Source: Lactarius indigo (Eukaryota > Basidiomycota > Agaricomycetes > Russulales > Russulaceae). Taken from it: a DNA stretch of 64,000 nucleotides. Shown piece by piece: positions 8,283-17,487 of the stretch (the stretch's first letter is position 1; each line of letters begins with the position of its first letter). The notes below the pieces were generated by a model. That model saw nothing but the letters and a program-made list of their open reading frames with translations, ran no database searches and was not told the origin of the DNA. The position numbers were made by a program, and so were the translations under genes. The stretch covers positions 62,001-126,000 of the forward strand of contig JAFKAC010000070.1 in the NCBI GenBank assembly GCA_025766275.1, written 5' to 3'.

Positions 8283-9727
8283 GACTCCGGATCTATGAGG
8301 TCGTAGATGTCAGCGTCGAGGTCGTTCTCCGGCCACGGAGAGATGTCAAGGCGGCAGTAGTGCGTTTTGAGAAAAAGGAAGGGTCCGCGCTTGCCACACT
8401 TGCGACACATTTCGTACTGTGGGCACCGAATCTCGTCGTGATTGGCATCAGTACGGAAACACCGCCCACACCACCTCCCTTGGGTGTGGGCCGCGATCGT
8501 CGGTGGTTCGGGGACGGTAAAGGAGGTGGTGGCCTCCGTAGCCACTGCTTGCCGTATGCGTTCGTCTGCCTGATGGGTCGTGATTACTTCTTCGACCATG
8601 CCTGCGCGGCGGAATATACACCGGTAAGATTGATGTTCCTGGCTTTGGCAATGTCGGCAGGCGGGTCGCGGTCTGGTGGGGCAGTCGCGTACGATATGGT
8701 GGGGGCTGTTGCAGTGATAGCAACGTCGGCGATGGGGTTTGTCGGCGAGGCGGGGGAACTCTAGTGGTCCTCCGCGTCGTGGGGAAAATGGGATGGCGTA
8801 ACGGGAGTGACGAAGCGGGGCTGGTAGGGCCGTCATACGCGCATATTCGTTGCCGATGGTGGCCAGCGCCCCTGCGTACTGAAGACGCCTCTTGGTGCTG
8901 GCTAGCATTAAGTCGACCGTGAGTCGTTCCGCTCGTAATTTGCGTGTGTCCTCCTCCAGCTTCTCGTACTTCTCGTCGAGTTCCTTGAGCGCCAGAAGTC
9001 CCGTCCTCAGCCTAGTAATTTCTGCCGTGAGACGAGGTGAGTTAAGCTCTATGAGTGTTTCATCCAGAGCACAGGCGCGGATGTCGTGAGGGTCAAAGAA
9101 CTGTAGTTGTTCCGCTGTGAAGGGGGGCGCCGAGACGTTCGGCCGAAGTGACGAGAGGTAAACCTCCTCTCCATACTGAGGTTGTCCCATGCCCATTGTC
9201 CCCACTACTTCGGTGAATCCCTTGCGATAGTAAATATACTTCGCTGGGTTAGATCCACCATCTGGTAGCGGGATCTGTAATGGGTAGTACTTGGGAGTAC
9301 CAGGAAGGTTTGGAAAGAAGGGAGCTCCTGGATCGTCTGTGTCGTTAGGAGGGGAATCGGGTCGGTCGTAGTTGATGGGGGTGTGGACGCGGACTGGGGT
9401 AAACGGTTCTAGGGGCGGAGGTGGCGTGGACGATGGGGAAGATGGTGGTGATTGGGGTCGTGGTTCGGGTGGAGGGGTTGACTGTTGCTGAGGAGGTGGT
9501 GTTGGAGAGTATTGCCCTTCCTCCGGTGTAGATGGGGTAAGTTCCCCGGGTTCTCGTTCGATAGGGATGGGGGTGGTAGCGGTATTGTGTTGGGGAGACG
9601 GTGGTGGTGATAGACGGGGGATGTCGGTGAGGTCGAGGGTGACAATCCCTCGTTCGAGGGCGGCTTCGAGTTGGGGGTTGCTAAGGATGTTGACGAAAGT
9701 GGTGTCGGATACTGGGGTGTCGGTCAT
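8279..9727 (-). CDS. ORF3 of element B: proline-rich, coiled-coil, zinc-knuckle protein
   Basis: A 482-residue protein starting at an ATG 43 nt downstream of the pol stop. Residues 40-135 are rich in Pro/Ser/Thr. Residues 140-230 form a compact region that aligns by eye with the C-terminal extension of element C pol. Residues 231-285 are a predicted coiled coil. The C-terminus has CX2CX4HX4C knuckles at 336-349 and 357-370, and further Cys/His clusters at 420-435 (CX2CX6HX4C) and 441-458. No signal peptide or membrane segment is seen, so it is not a typical envelope protein. A nucleic-acid-binding or Gag-assisting role is an inference. It is probably expressed from a subgenomic or reinitiated message, since pol ends just upstream. 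Confidence 0.8.
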   Translation of the reverse strand: MTDTPVSDTTFVNILSNPQLEAALERGIVTLDLTDIPRLSPPPSPQHNTATTPIPIEREPGELTPSTPEEGQYSPTPPPQQQSTPPPEPRPQSPPSSPSSTPPPPLEPFTPVRVHTPINYDRPDSPPNDTDDPGAPFFPNLPGTPKYYPLQIPLPDGGSNPAKYIYYRKGFTEVVGTMGMGQPQYGEEVYLSSLRPNVSAPPFTAEQLQFFDPHDIRACALDETLIELNSPRLTAEITRLRTGLLALKELDEKYEKLEEDTRKLRAERLTVDLMLASTKRRLQYAGALATIGNEYARMTALPAPLRHSRYAIPFSPRRGGPLEFPRLADKPHRRRCYHCNSPHHIVRDCPTRPRPACRHCQSQEHQSYRCIFRRAGMVEEVITTHQADERIRQAVATEATTSFTVPEPPTIAAHTQGRWCGRCFRTDANHDEIRCPQYEMCRKCGKRGPFLFLKTHYCRLDISPWPENDLDADIYDLIDPES

Positions 9728-9769
9728 TGTTGCGTTGGGAGATGCGGGACTTGTGAACGAGGGGTGTTC

Positions 9770-12700
9770 TTATATCGTTCGTCCAGCCCCTTTGGCGGTT
9801 GGATATCGTTGGTAGAAGTCCTTGATGACGTCTGTGGCGTGGGTCATGTTTGCTGCGGGTTCCCATGTGTTGTCACTTGGTGGGAATCCTTTCCACTTTA
9901 CTAGGTAGTGGAGTTTGCGCCCTCTTCCTCGTTCCTGGGCGTCTTCGATTCGCTCCACTTCATACTCCTCTTCTCCATCGATAAGGTCCGGCGGAGGTCG
10001 GGTATAGTTTGCGCCATGCATCTCCGTTTCTTTGTATGGTGTCAGAAGGTTCGCGTGGAATACCGGGTGTATTTTCCATGATGCCGGAAGTTCCAATTCG
10101 TATGAAACGTCTGATAGAACCTTGACGATGTTAAAGGGTCCGTATCGCTTCGGGGCTAATTTGCTTGTGGGGTAGAAGGTACGGAGATTAGTCCCTTCTA
10201 ACCATACTTGATCCCCTTGCTGATAAGGTGTGAACCCTGTTTTTCCTCGTTGGGCCATGAGGTGCTGTGCGTGTTTGATGCTATCTTGTGCATGTTGCCG
10301 AAGTATCTGCAATTCTTCCAATCTTTGATCCACCGCGGGACTGTGTGATGGTTTTGGCGTCCACACAGTTCGTGGTTCCCACCCCATAATGAGAGAAAAG
10401 GGGGAATGTCGGGTGGTGGCGTTTCTCCAGGAATTGTGAGCGAATTGTGCCATGGGTAGGAGTTCCACCCAGTTGTCCTGTTGCACGTTACACCAATGTC
10501 GTAAGTATTGTTCTAACCATTGGTTTGTTCGTTCTGATTGTCCGTCCGTTTGCGGGTGATACGCTGATGACACGTTTTGCTGTATCCCCAGCGTTTTGCA
10601 CAGTTGCCGCATAAACATAGACGCGAATCTTGGATCTCGATCGGATATGATCTTTCGGGGTAGGCCGTAGTGGGGATAGACATGTCGGAGATAAAGTTTT
10701 GCCATGCCTTCCGACGTTATGGTTTCGTTACACGGTATGAATATTGCCGCTTTCGAGCAGTCGTGGTCCGTGACGGTGAGGATTGAGTCAAACCCTTTTG
10801 ATATTGGGAGTTTGACTATGAAGTCCATGGCTACCACTTCAAACGGTTCGGCCGATGGTTCGGTGGTGATGGGAAATAAGTGGGGCTTTTGTCGGTGATG
10901 ATTGATTTTGTTGCTTTGGCATGTTGCGCACCCCTTAACGTAGGCTTCTACGTCTTTGCGCATGTTGGGCCACCAGAAATCGCGTCGTAATAGCTCTAGA
11001 GTGTTTGCGATTCCTGGATGTCCTGCGCTTGGAGTATCGTGGAAAAAGGTGATTACCCCCCTTTTAAGTTCGTTGTTTCCCACAACAACGAGAGCGTCGC
11101 CCTTCCACCACAATCCATTGTGTTTCTTTAGGTTGTGGGGTTCGATCCACGGGAGGAGTGCTGCTTCGTCTATATTTTGTGCAATTTGAGTCCATATGTC
11201 CATGTCGTGCATGGACGTTTGGGTGACTTTGAGGAATACGTCGTCCGGGAGTACTGTGACGTGATCATTGTCACTGGTGCCGTCATCATAATCCGGTCTT
11301 CTCGATAAGGAGTCTGCCTGCGTATTCTTGGTACCGGGGATGTGTTTGAGTATAAAGTTGTACTCTGACAATTCTTGGAACTCCCGTGCTACTCGTCGGC
11401 TGATTTTCCTGGGTTCTTTCCAGTATTGCAAGTTGGCGTGGTCTGTATGGATCGTTATTAGGTGGGGGGATCCTACGAGGTATGTTCGCCAAGTGCGTAA
11501 CGCTTTTACAATCGCTAGTAGTTCCCTATCGTAGATGTCGTAATTGCGTTCGGCTTCCGATAGGGATTCGGAATAGAATGCGACCGGATGCATTTTGTCG
11601 TCCCCTCCCTTCTGGTTTAAGACGGCCCCTAGGGCGTAACTTGAAGCGTCGACTTCAATTTCGAAGGGTTGATCTAGTTTCGGGAACAGTAGGACCGGTT
11701 CCGAACTGATCCGTTCTTTGATGGTGTCGAAGGCTTTTTGTCTGGCTTCCGTCCATTCCCAGGGAACGTCTTTCTTCGTGAGGTCGTGGAGGGGTCTTGC
11801 AATTGTAGAGAACCCCTGTATAAATCGCCGATAGAAATTGCAGAACCCTAGGAAGGCTCGTACTTCTTTGAGTGATGTCGGCGCCTTCCATTCTCGGACT
11901 CCTTGCACTTTGACTGGGTCCATTCGCAGTCGACCGTACCCGATGATTAGCCCTAGGTATTCCACCTCATGGACTTCGAATACGCATTTTTCCGGTTTGA
12001 TGTATAGGTCGTGTTTGTCGCAGAGGTCGAGGACTTGGTGTAATATCCTTCTGTGGTGGGTGCGGTCGTCCGAGGTCGCGATTAGGATATCGTCCATGTA
12101 GACAATTACTTCCCCTGTCAGCACCAGCTCCCGAAAGATAGTGTCCATCATGGTTTGGAAGGTACTAGGGGAGTTTGTGAGGCCGAAAAACATGACTCGT
12201 GGTTCGAATAACCCCTGGTTTGTCTTGAACGCCGCCTTCCATTCGTCCCCCGGTTTGATTCGAACGTTATTGTATCCCCATCGGATGTCAAGCTTCGAGT
12301 AAAGCCTTGCTTCCCGGATCTTGTCGATAAGTTCGGGGATTAGGGGGAGTGGGTAGTGATTTTTTACGGTTAGTTCGTTGAGGCGGCGGTAGTCCTGTAC
12401 CGGACGTAGTTTCCCGTCCTTCTTTTTGATGAAAAAGAAGGGGGATGCGTAAGGAGACTTGGACGGTTGGATGTACTTCTTTTCCAGGTGTTCGGTCACG
12501 AATTCTGTTAGTTTTTCGTTTTCCGGGATTGTGAGTGGGTATACTTTGCAATCCATTGTTTCAGGGGCGGTCGGGACCAGATCGATGGCGTGGTCCCACG
12601 GGCGTGAAGGGGGAAAGCGCTGGGACACTTCTTCACTGAAGACTTTCTGATGCCTCCGGTATTCTTCCGGGACCATTTCTTCGAAGGTTTTCTGGGGTTT

Positions 12701-13303
12701 TTTGGCCGCTTCTTGTTGCGCTAATTCTGACGCTGTTGTTGTTTTTCGCAACCGGATACAAGGTTCGTCTTCTTTTTGTAGCTGTTCCCAGGCTAGTTTG
12801 TCCAGTTGATACGTCTCCAATGCCTTGATAGTTGCTTCAAGAGGCATGGCTTCGTCGGACAGATGTAGACTGGTGATAACCACCGGTTGGAACTCTTCAT
12901 CGAGTGTGGCGTCTCGCCAGTGGAACTTGGGTTCAAAGGCCGTAAACCAGGGGTACCCCAATATAACTTCGTCGTTTCCTAAATCCGTGATGAGGAATCG
13001 AAGGTTTTGGGTCTTTCCCCCAGTTTTGACGGTGAGATCGGTGAAAGACGTGATCTCTCCTCCTTGGTTGTGGGTTCCATCTACGTTCCATATTTTGATG
13101 GAGCGTTCAGTAGGTAGCCAGGCTATTTTGAGTCGTTTCAGGAGGTTTGCGCTTATGAAGTTGTCTGTTGCGCCTGAGTCCACCAGAACGTTTCGTTCGG
13201 CCGTCGCGTGAGCAGATTTGAAAAGCACTGGAATTCGCATAGATCGGAATCTGCTATTGTACACGCTAAGTTTTAATGCTCTAGCCCAGGCCGCCGGGTT
13301 CAA
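9770..13303 (-). CDS. pol: Element B pol polyprotein (PR-RT-RH-IN-chromodomain)
   Basis: A 1,177-residue open frame. The aspartic protease has DSGA at residues 42-45. Reverse transcriptase has YMDD at 402-405. RNase H has the acidic residues D552, E594 and D621. Integrase has the H755/H762/C792/C795 zinc motif and the D827, D888, E924 triad. A C-terminal chromodomain (from about 1112, EEYEVERI, YLVKWKGF, NTWEP) identifies a chromovirus and would direct integration to modified chromatin. The frame begins within the last codons of gag with no ATG (TTG at 13303), in the -1 phase, so expression probably needs a -1 frameshift at the gag end. No stops; catalytic residues all present. Confidence 0.95.
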   Translation of the reverse strand: MNPAAWARALKLSVYNSRFRSMRIPVLFKSAHATAERNVLVDSGATDNFISANLLKRLKIAWLPTERSIKIWNVDGTHNQGGEITSFTDLTVKTGGKTQNLRFLITDLGNDEVILGYPWFTAFEPKFHWRDATLDEEFQPVVITSLHLSDEAMPLEATIKALETYQLDKLAWEQLQKEDEPCIRLRKTTTASELAQQEAAKKPQKTFEEMVPEEYRRHQKVFSEEVSQRFPPSRPWDHAIDLVPTAPETMDCKVYPLTIPENEKLTEFVTEHLEKKYIQPSKSPYASPFFFIKKKDGKLRPVQDYRRLNELTVKNHYPLPLIPELIDKIREARLYSKLDIRWGYNNVRIKPGDEWKAAFKTNQGLFEPRVMFFGLTNSPSTFQTMMDTIFRELVLTGEVIVYMDDILIATSDDRTHHRRILHQVLDLCDKHDLYIKPEKCVFEVHEVEYLGLIIGYGRLRMDPVKVQGVREWKAPTSLKEVRAFLGFCNFYRRFIQGFSTIARPLHDLTKKDVPWEWTEARQKAFDTIKERISSEPVLLFPKLDQPFEIEVDASSYALGAVLNQKGGDDKMHPVAFYSESLSEAERNYDIYDRELLAIVKALRTWRTYLVGSPHLITIHTDHANLQYWKEPRKISRRVAREFQELSEYNFILKHIPGTKNTQADSLSRRPDYDDGTSDNDHVTVLPDDVFLKVTQTSMHDMDIWTQIAQNIDEAALLPWIEPHNLKKHNGLWWKGDALVVVGNNELKRGVITFFHDTPSAGHPGIANTLELLRRDFWWPNMRKDVEAYVKGCATCQSNKINHHRQKPHLFPITTEPSAEPFEVVAMDFIVKLPISKGFDSILTVTDHDCSKAAIFIPCNETITSEGMAKLYLRHVYPHYGLPRKIISDRDPRFASMFMRQLCKTLGIQQNVSSAYHPQTDGQSERTNQWLEQYLRHWCNVQQDNWVELLPMAQFAHNSWRNATTRHSPFSLIMGWEPRTVWTPKPSHSPAVDQRLEELQILRQHAQDSIKHAQHLMAQRGKTGFTPYQQGDQVWLEGTNLRTFYPTSKLAPKRYGPFNIVKVLSDVSYELELPASWKIHPVFHANLLTPYKETEMHGANYTRPPPDLIDGEEEYEVERIEDAQERGRGRKLHYLVKWKGFPPSDNTWEPAANMTHATDVIKDFYQRYPTAKGAGRTI

Positions 13304-14964
13304 GCGTTCAGAAAATCCTTCTTTTGTCCGAAGAGTTTATCCACCATTAATTCTCGTACTTCAGGGGTTTGGGCGAACAAGGCCGCTACTTGGGCATCGG
13401 CTTGTTCCTCGTTGGAAAGGGGACGTGATGCGGTCATTGAGATAGTGGCGGTGGTTGAAGTGGGGTCATTTGTTCCCGCCGCTTTGATGGTAGTAGTGGT
13501 CTTTTGAGGACAGAATCTGGAGATGTGCCCTTGTCCTCGGCATCGGAAGCATCTTCCTTCTTTCTGGAGTAGCTTCTTTTCGTCCTCCGTCATTGCTGCC
13601 CTGGCGCGAGTTCGGCTGACGTCCATTGTATTTGGGTCCTTGTTTTTGTTGAGAGCGTTCAGCCATTGGTCGCGGGAGGCTCCTCCTTTCTTGTCTGTTC
13701 TTCCTTTGGTGAGCCTATCTTTGAGGAGGAGATATTCCGCTTGCTGAAGCGTAACCGCCCTTTTCCAATCGTCCCAGTCTACGGGGTGGTGGAACTTGAT
13801 TGCGTTTATGACTAGCGCATTTGGGAGGCCTTTCTGGAAAATCTCCAGGGTAGTGGCCTCGTCCTTGTTGTATCCTGCCTTGTTGGCCAGGTTAGAGAAC
13901 TTGGCTATATAGGTGTCGATGTCCTCTTTGTCCATTCGTAAGTTTTGAATGGCGTGGCGGGCTTTTTGTTGTTGGGTAGTATCGGTGTATGCCTGGATGA
14001 ATCTGGTTTCGATGGTGTTCCATAGGTTTTCGGTGTTCATGGCTACTCCTCCCGCCAATTGGTCGGCTAGCCACTGTATCTGTTCTTCGACCCAGTCGTC
14101 TACTAACGGCCCTCGGATATACGAGAGGAGGGTCATAGCGCGTGAGTAGGGAAGGGTTAATTGTTGGACGTTCGGGTTCATTCCTCGGTAGAGTGCGAAG
14201 GCGTTTAGGAAAGCTCTGCTGGCTTCTCGATCCCCAGTGAATTCTGGTGGGGGATTGCCTCCGAGTCGTCCGTTTGGTGGGGGGGGTCCTCCAGCAGCGG
14301 GGCCTGCTGCTGCTCCGCCGCCTCCACCTCCAGGCGCGCCGCCTCCGCCTCCAGGCGCACCGCCTCCACCTCCAGGCGCACCGCCTCCACCTCCAGGCGC
14401 ACCGCCTCCATGATGGCTTCCTGCGCCTCCCGTAGTGCCTCCTCCGCTTGCCGACATACTTCCTCCCACAAGATGTCCTCCACTACTTGCAGGATTCGCT
14501 GTCGAGGACCCTGCGGCTGGTTGCGAGGAGGTGAGGGTGGTGGAGAGTTGGGTGGTGGACATGTTGGCATACGATGCGAAGTCCACAGGTCGTTGGATGG
14601 TGGGCGTAAGTGTTGGGTTGTCTAAGTCGGGTTCGGAAGACGGTTCTTCGATATCGGAATCAGCCTCGATGGCGCTGATTTGTCCTTTTCCTGGTCCTAG
14701 GCCTAGGTGTGCAGGGACGGGTTTATAGGAGTACCAGGAGTGCTTTGAATCAGAGTAGGCAACGTAGGCCCAGATGTGTTGGTCTTCAATGTACTCGATT
14801 GGTTCGTATGTAAGTTTGTCGGGGTCGTAGACGTAGTACCCTTCGTCGTGTGGAGTGTTCCTCCAGAGAGCGGTTCCTTTGATGGAAGGTCTTAGGTCGT
14901 CGTAAGGATGCCGCTCCAGGTACTCTTTGACGAACTGTGTTCGGCTTCGGCTGGTGAGAGCCAC
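13300..14964 (-). CDS. gag: Element B Gag polyprotein
   Basis: A 554-codon frame. Residues 1-100 are an N-terminal domain shared with A, C and D (EGYYVYDP, YIEDQHIWAYV, YSYKP). Then comes a serine-rich linker, a Gly-rich repeat (GGGAP units), a capsid-like region from about 230 to 400 (PEFTGDR, AFALYRGM, LLSYIRGPLVDDW), and a CX2CX4HX4C knuckle (CFRCRGQGHISRFC). The listed start is a GTG next to the PBS because no ATG lies upstream; the first in-frame ATG is near residue 133 (MSTTQLS). Gag forms virus-like particles and binds RNA. Start codon use is unresolved. Confidence 0.9.
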   Translation of the reverse strand: MALTSRSRTQFVKEYLERHPYDDLRPSIKGTALWRNTPHDEGYYVYDPDKLTYEPIEYIEDQHIWAYVAYSDSKHSWYSYKPVPAHLGLGPGKGQISAIEADSDIEEPSSEPDLDNPTLTPTIQRPVDFASYANMSTTQLSTTLTSSQPAAGSSTANPASSGGHLVGGSMSASGGGTTGGAGSHHGGGAPGGGGGAPGGGGGAPGGGGGAPGGGGGGAAAGPAAGGPPPPNGRLGGNPPPEFTGDREASRAFLNAFALYRGMNPNVQQLTLPYSRAMTLLSYIRGPLVDDWVEEQIQWLADQLAGGVAMNTENLWNTIETRFIQAYTDTTQQQKARHAIQNLRMDKEDIDTYIAKFSNLANKAGYNKDEATTLEIFQKGLPNALVINAIKFHHPVDWDDWKRAVTLQQAEYLLLKDRLTKGRTDKKGGASRDQWLNALNKNKDPNTMDVSRTRARAAMTEDEKKLLQKEGRCFRCRGQGHISRFCPQKTTTTIKAAGTNDPTSTTATISMTASRPLSNEEQADAQVAALFAQTPEVRELMVDKLFGQKKDFLNA

Positions 14965-14969
14965 TGTGG

Positions 14970-14980
14970 AGACTAGACTT
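14970..14980 (-). promoter_or_regulatory. Primer-binding site of element B (self-priming type)
   Basis: On the minus strand AAGTCTAGTCT lies 2 nt from the LTR and is perfectly complementary to 15203-15213 in the same element's 5' LTR, 33 nt downstream of the first base of a TATTTAA box (15240-15246). Confidence 0.75.
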
Positions 14981-14982
14981 AA

Positions 14983-15550
14983 TGTAACGCCACTACAGGG
15001 GCGTTGAGTACGACCTGTACTGAGTCAGTCTGTCACTCGGTAGTCAAAGCTCAAAGGCTCGACTTCAGTAGAAATGATGCACAAGAGTCACAAGGACGCA
15101 CGTCACTTGGACTATAGAGGAAGGCTAAGACTCGAAGGCCTAGCGAAGACGAGGGTCGGGGAACAAGGAGACTCTGCGTAGACGAGTGTAGTTTTACACA
15201 AGAAGTCTAGTCTACCGTACAAGCTAGGTATGACTAGGGTTAAATAGAAATCGTACTGTATGGCCATCACAAACAGATGGCGCCATCGCCAAACCAAGGA
15301 AGAAAGGAATGGACGTAGAGGGAACAAAGCAAAGACATATCGAGAACAAAGGAGAATCATGCGGGGTCACGCGTGAGAGGGAACAAGTCAGAAACTGGCA
15401 CATGTCAAGCTTTATCAAGAGAGAACGTCGATAAGCAAAGCGCGTGACAGAAACCGGGTAATCGTAAAGTCCGCGTGGTCGTACAGGGCTCGTATAGTGT
15501 GGGAAGGAAATAATGGTAAGGAAAGAAACGAGTCCAAGAAAGTCGTAACA
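14983..15550 (-). repeat. 5' LTR of element B with promoter
   Basis: A 568-bp LTR. The minus-strand TATA-like TATTTAA is at 15246-15240. Transcription is predicted to start near 15213, where the 11-nt PBS complement begins. The leader from here to gag contains no ATG. Confidence 0.95.
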
Positions 15551-17487
15551 AGTGGACGTCTTTCTGTCCCTATCACATTGAACGACAAGGAGATCGCAAC
15601 ATACCAACAAGATTCTAAGGGGCAGCTCAGTGGAGAGAATGAGGAGAAGATACTGGATATTTCATAGAGTTCAACGGTCCCAACCGTTTCCGACCCGTTG
15701 AGTTTAACTTCGAACATCTCTGTTGGGTCGAGGTTACTTGGAATCCCATAGACCATTGCTGGGATATCGTACGACCAGCAGGAAGAAACTACAACTGCAA
15801 CATCAACGCGCGAGAACTTAATAGCCACACAGATTACAGTCCTATTGACAGACAAGCACAAGAACACACAGACAAAGGAATTAGTGGAGAAGAAGCCTCT
15901 GAAAGCCAGTCACCAAGTAGGGGAACAACGCCAGCAGAAGAAGCTAGCCTAGGGGCTATTGGTGATCACATTATACAACAAACTGAGTCTTTAACCATTC
16001 ACCAACCCGAACCAGAAGTAATCCACATTCACAGTCCAGCAGTCACAATGGCAACTGCCACCATTACACAAGAAGAAGTACAACTCACCACCGATGTTAG
16101 GGATCAAATAGCCCTAGAAGAACAAAGATACATCGTGGCAGAATCTCGAGCCAATTTGGCTCCCATCAACCCTTATACCGGTCATCGAATGACCGACGAC
16201 GACGTAGCAATCCATCGTGCCATCAGGCCAGACGTAGCTGATCCTCCCAGTGGAGGAGGCGGACCCCCTGGCGACTTACCAGGAGGAGGACCCCCACCAA
16301 GAGGACCCGGATTCAGAGGGTTCCCTGGAGGGTTCCTGGGAGGACCACCAGGGGGAGGGCCTCCAGGAGGAGGGTTACCAGGTGCAGGTCCTATCATCCC
16401 CCCTCCAAGTAACAAATTAGCTGGTGAAGCACCAACAGTATTCGACGGATAACGCGCGAAGGTTGAGGTGTTCCTCACCCAATGGCATGTTTATTGGGGG
16501 ATGAATGCCAACGAAGGCATCATGGCGACACCATATCAACGTGCCCTACTCTTCTTATCATATATTAAGGGTGTTAATGTCAGCAAATGGGTGCTGGCCA
16601 TGCTCACTTGGCTTAACGGCCAGATACAAGCAGGAATACCCCGTACTAGCGAAGGACTATGGAACAAAGTCACACGCAGCTTCATGCAGCACTTCTGAAA
16701 CACAATGGAACAAGAACAAGCTCAGTATGAGCTTAAGAAAGGAGTCAAAATGATCGGGGGCAATTTAGATGAGTATTGCACCCAATTCGAACAGTTAATA
16801 CGCCGCACTCAGTACAGACTCGACGATCCCCAAACACTGGATCTATTCGCAAGCAGGCTACCAAAGGACCTATATGAGAAGGTCTACACCCTTGACAACC
16901 CCCGCAATTACCGCGAGTGGAAAGAAGCAGCCACCACTCGTCAACAACAATATCTTCACCTCAAAGCGGTGTTAAACAAAGGGGTTCCTCCAGGACAAGG
17001 ACAAGGACAACCACGTCAACAACGACAATGGCAGGGACTGCCAAGAAGTTCCTGGCAACCAAGAAATCTGCCCCAAGATCCAAATGCAATGGATACCTCC
17101 GCAGATCGAATTCAAGGGCGACTCGCAGGAGCTGAAGATATACTCGCTCCTCGTCCCCCATACTGACCAAGAGGAGGATTCCTCCAAAAAGGAGGAGGAC
17201 GCAACAACCAAAGGCCAGTCACTTGTTACAACTGTGGGAAGGATGGACACATGGCCTGTGATTGTAGGCAACCACAAGGAGGCTACCAGCCTCAAGCATC
17301 AACCAGTCGCTATATCGATACTGACTATCATCAACAAGAACCAGAAGTCGCTACCAGGGCGGTTCAAGACATACCCCCTCAACAGCGTGCTAGTGATTGG
17401 CTTAACAGAGTAGCAGGAGAATTGGATGACGTAAAAGACATCATCCTTCAACAGCTATGGAAGAAGGAGGGTTTTCAGGACACCTGA
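15551..17487 (+). pseudogene. gag: Element A gag relic
   Basis: The frame resumes after element B. It keeps the shared N-terminal domain (GYFIEFNGPNRFRP, NFEHLCW, ARELNSH), an internal in-frame ATG at 16048 (MATATITQEEV), a Gly/Pro-rich linker, the capsid-like region (LTQWHVYWGMNANE) and an intact CX2CX4HX4C knuckle (CYNCGKDGHMACDC) near 17230. Several stops break it: one TAA near 15626, TGAs including 16696, and a TAA at 16450. The frame ends at 17487 and overlaps the start of pol. Confidence 0.88.

Larger units (their letters stand above)
7677..15550 (-). mobile_element. Element B: near-intact Ty3/Gypsy chromovirus with a third ORF
   Basis: A 7,874-bp element in minus orientation with two 568-bp LTRs (TGTTAC to GTTACA in its own sense) and TSD AGTGG at 7672-7676 and 15551-15555. 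By eye the LTRs differ at about two positions. Gag, pol and ORF3 are all open, so it may be, or recently was, able to transpose. It lies inside the leader of element A, splitting A's PBS from its gag. Confidence 0.96.

Noticed and set aside
8279..9727. ORF3 of element B as an envelope gene
   Set aside because: No signal peptide, hydrophobic fusion segment or membrane anchor; zinc knuckles and a coiled coil argue for a nucleic-acid-binding protein.
14205..14728. Glu/Arg-rich or Leu/Arg-rich frames opposite and alongside gag of B
   Set aside because: Shadows of the Gly-rich repeat of Gag in other phases.
15224..15867. Minus-strand frames of 128 and 150 codons across the B LTR and A gag
   Set aside because: They span an LTR boundary created by insertion and lie antisense to gag.
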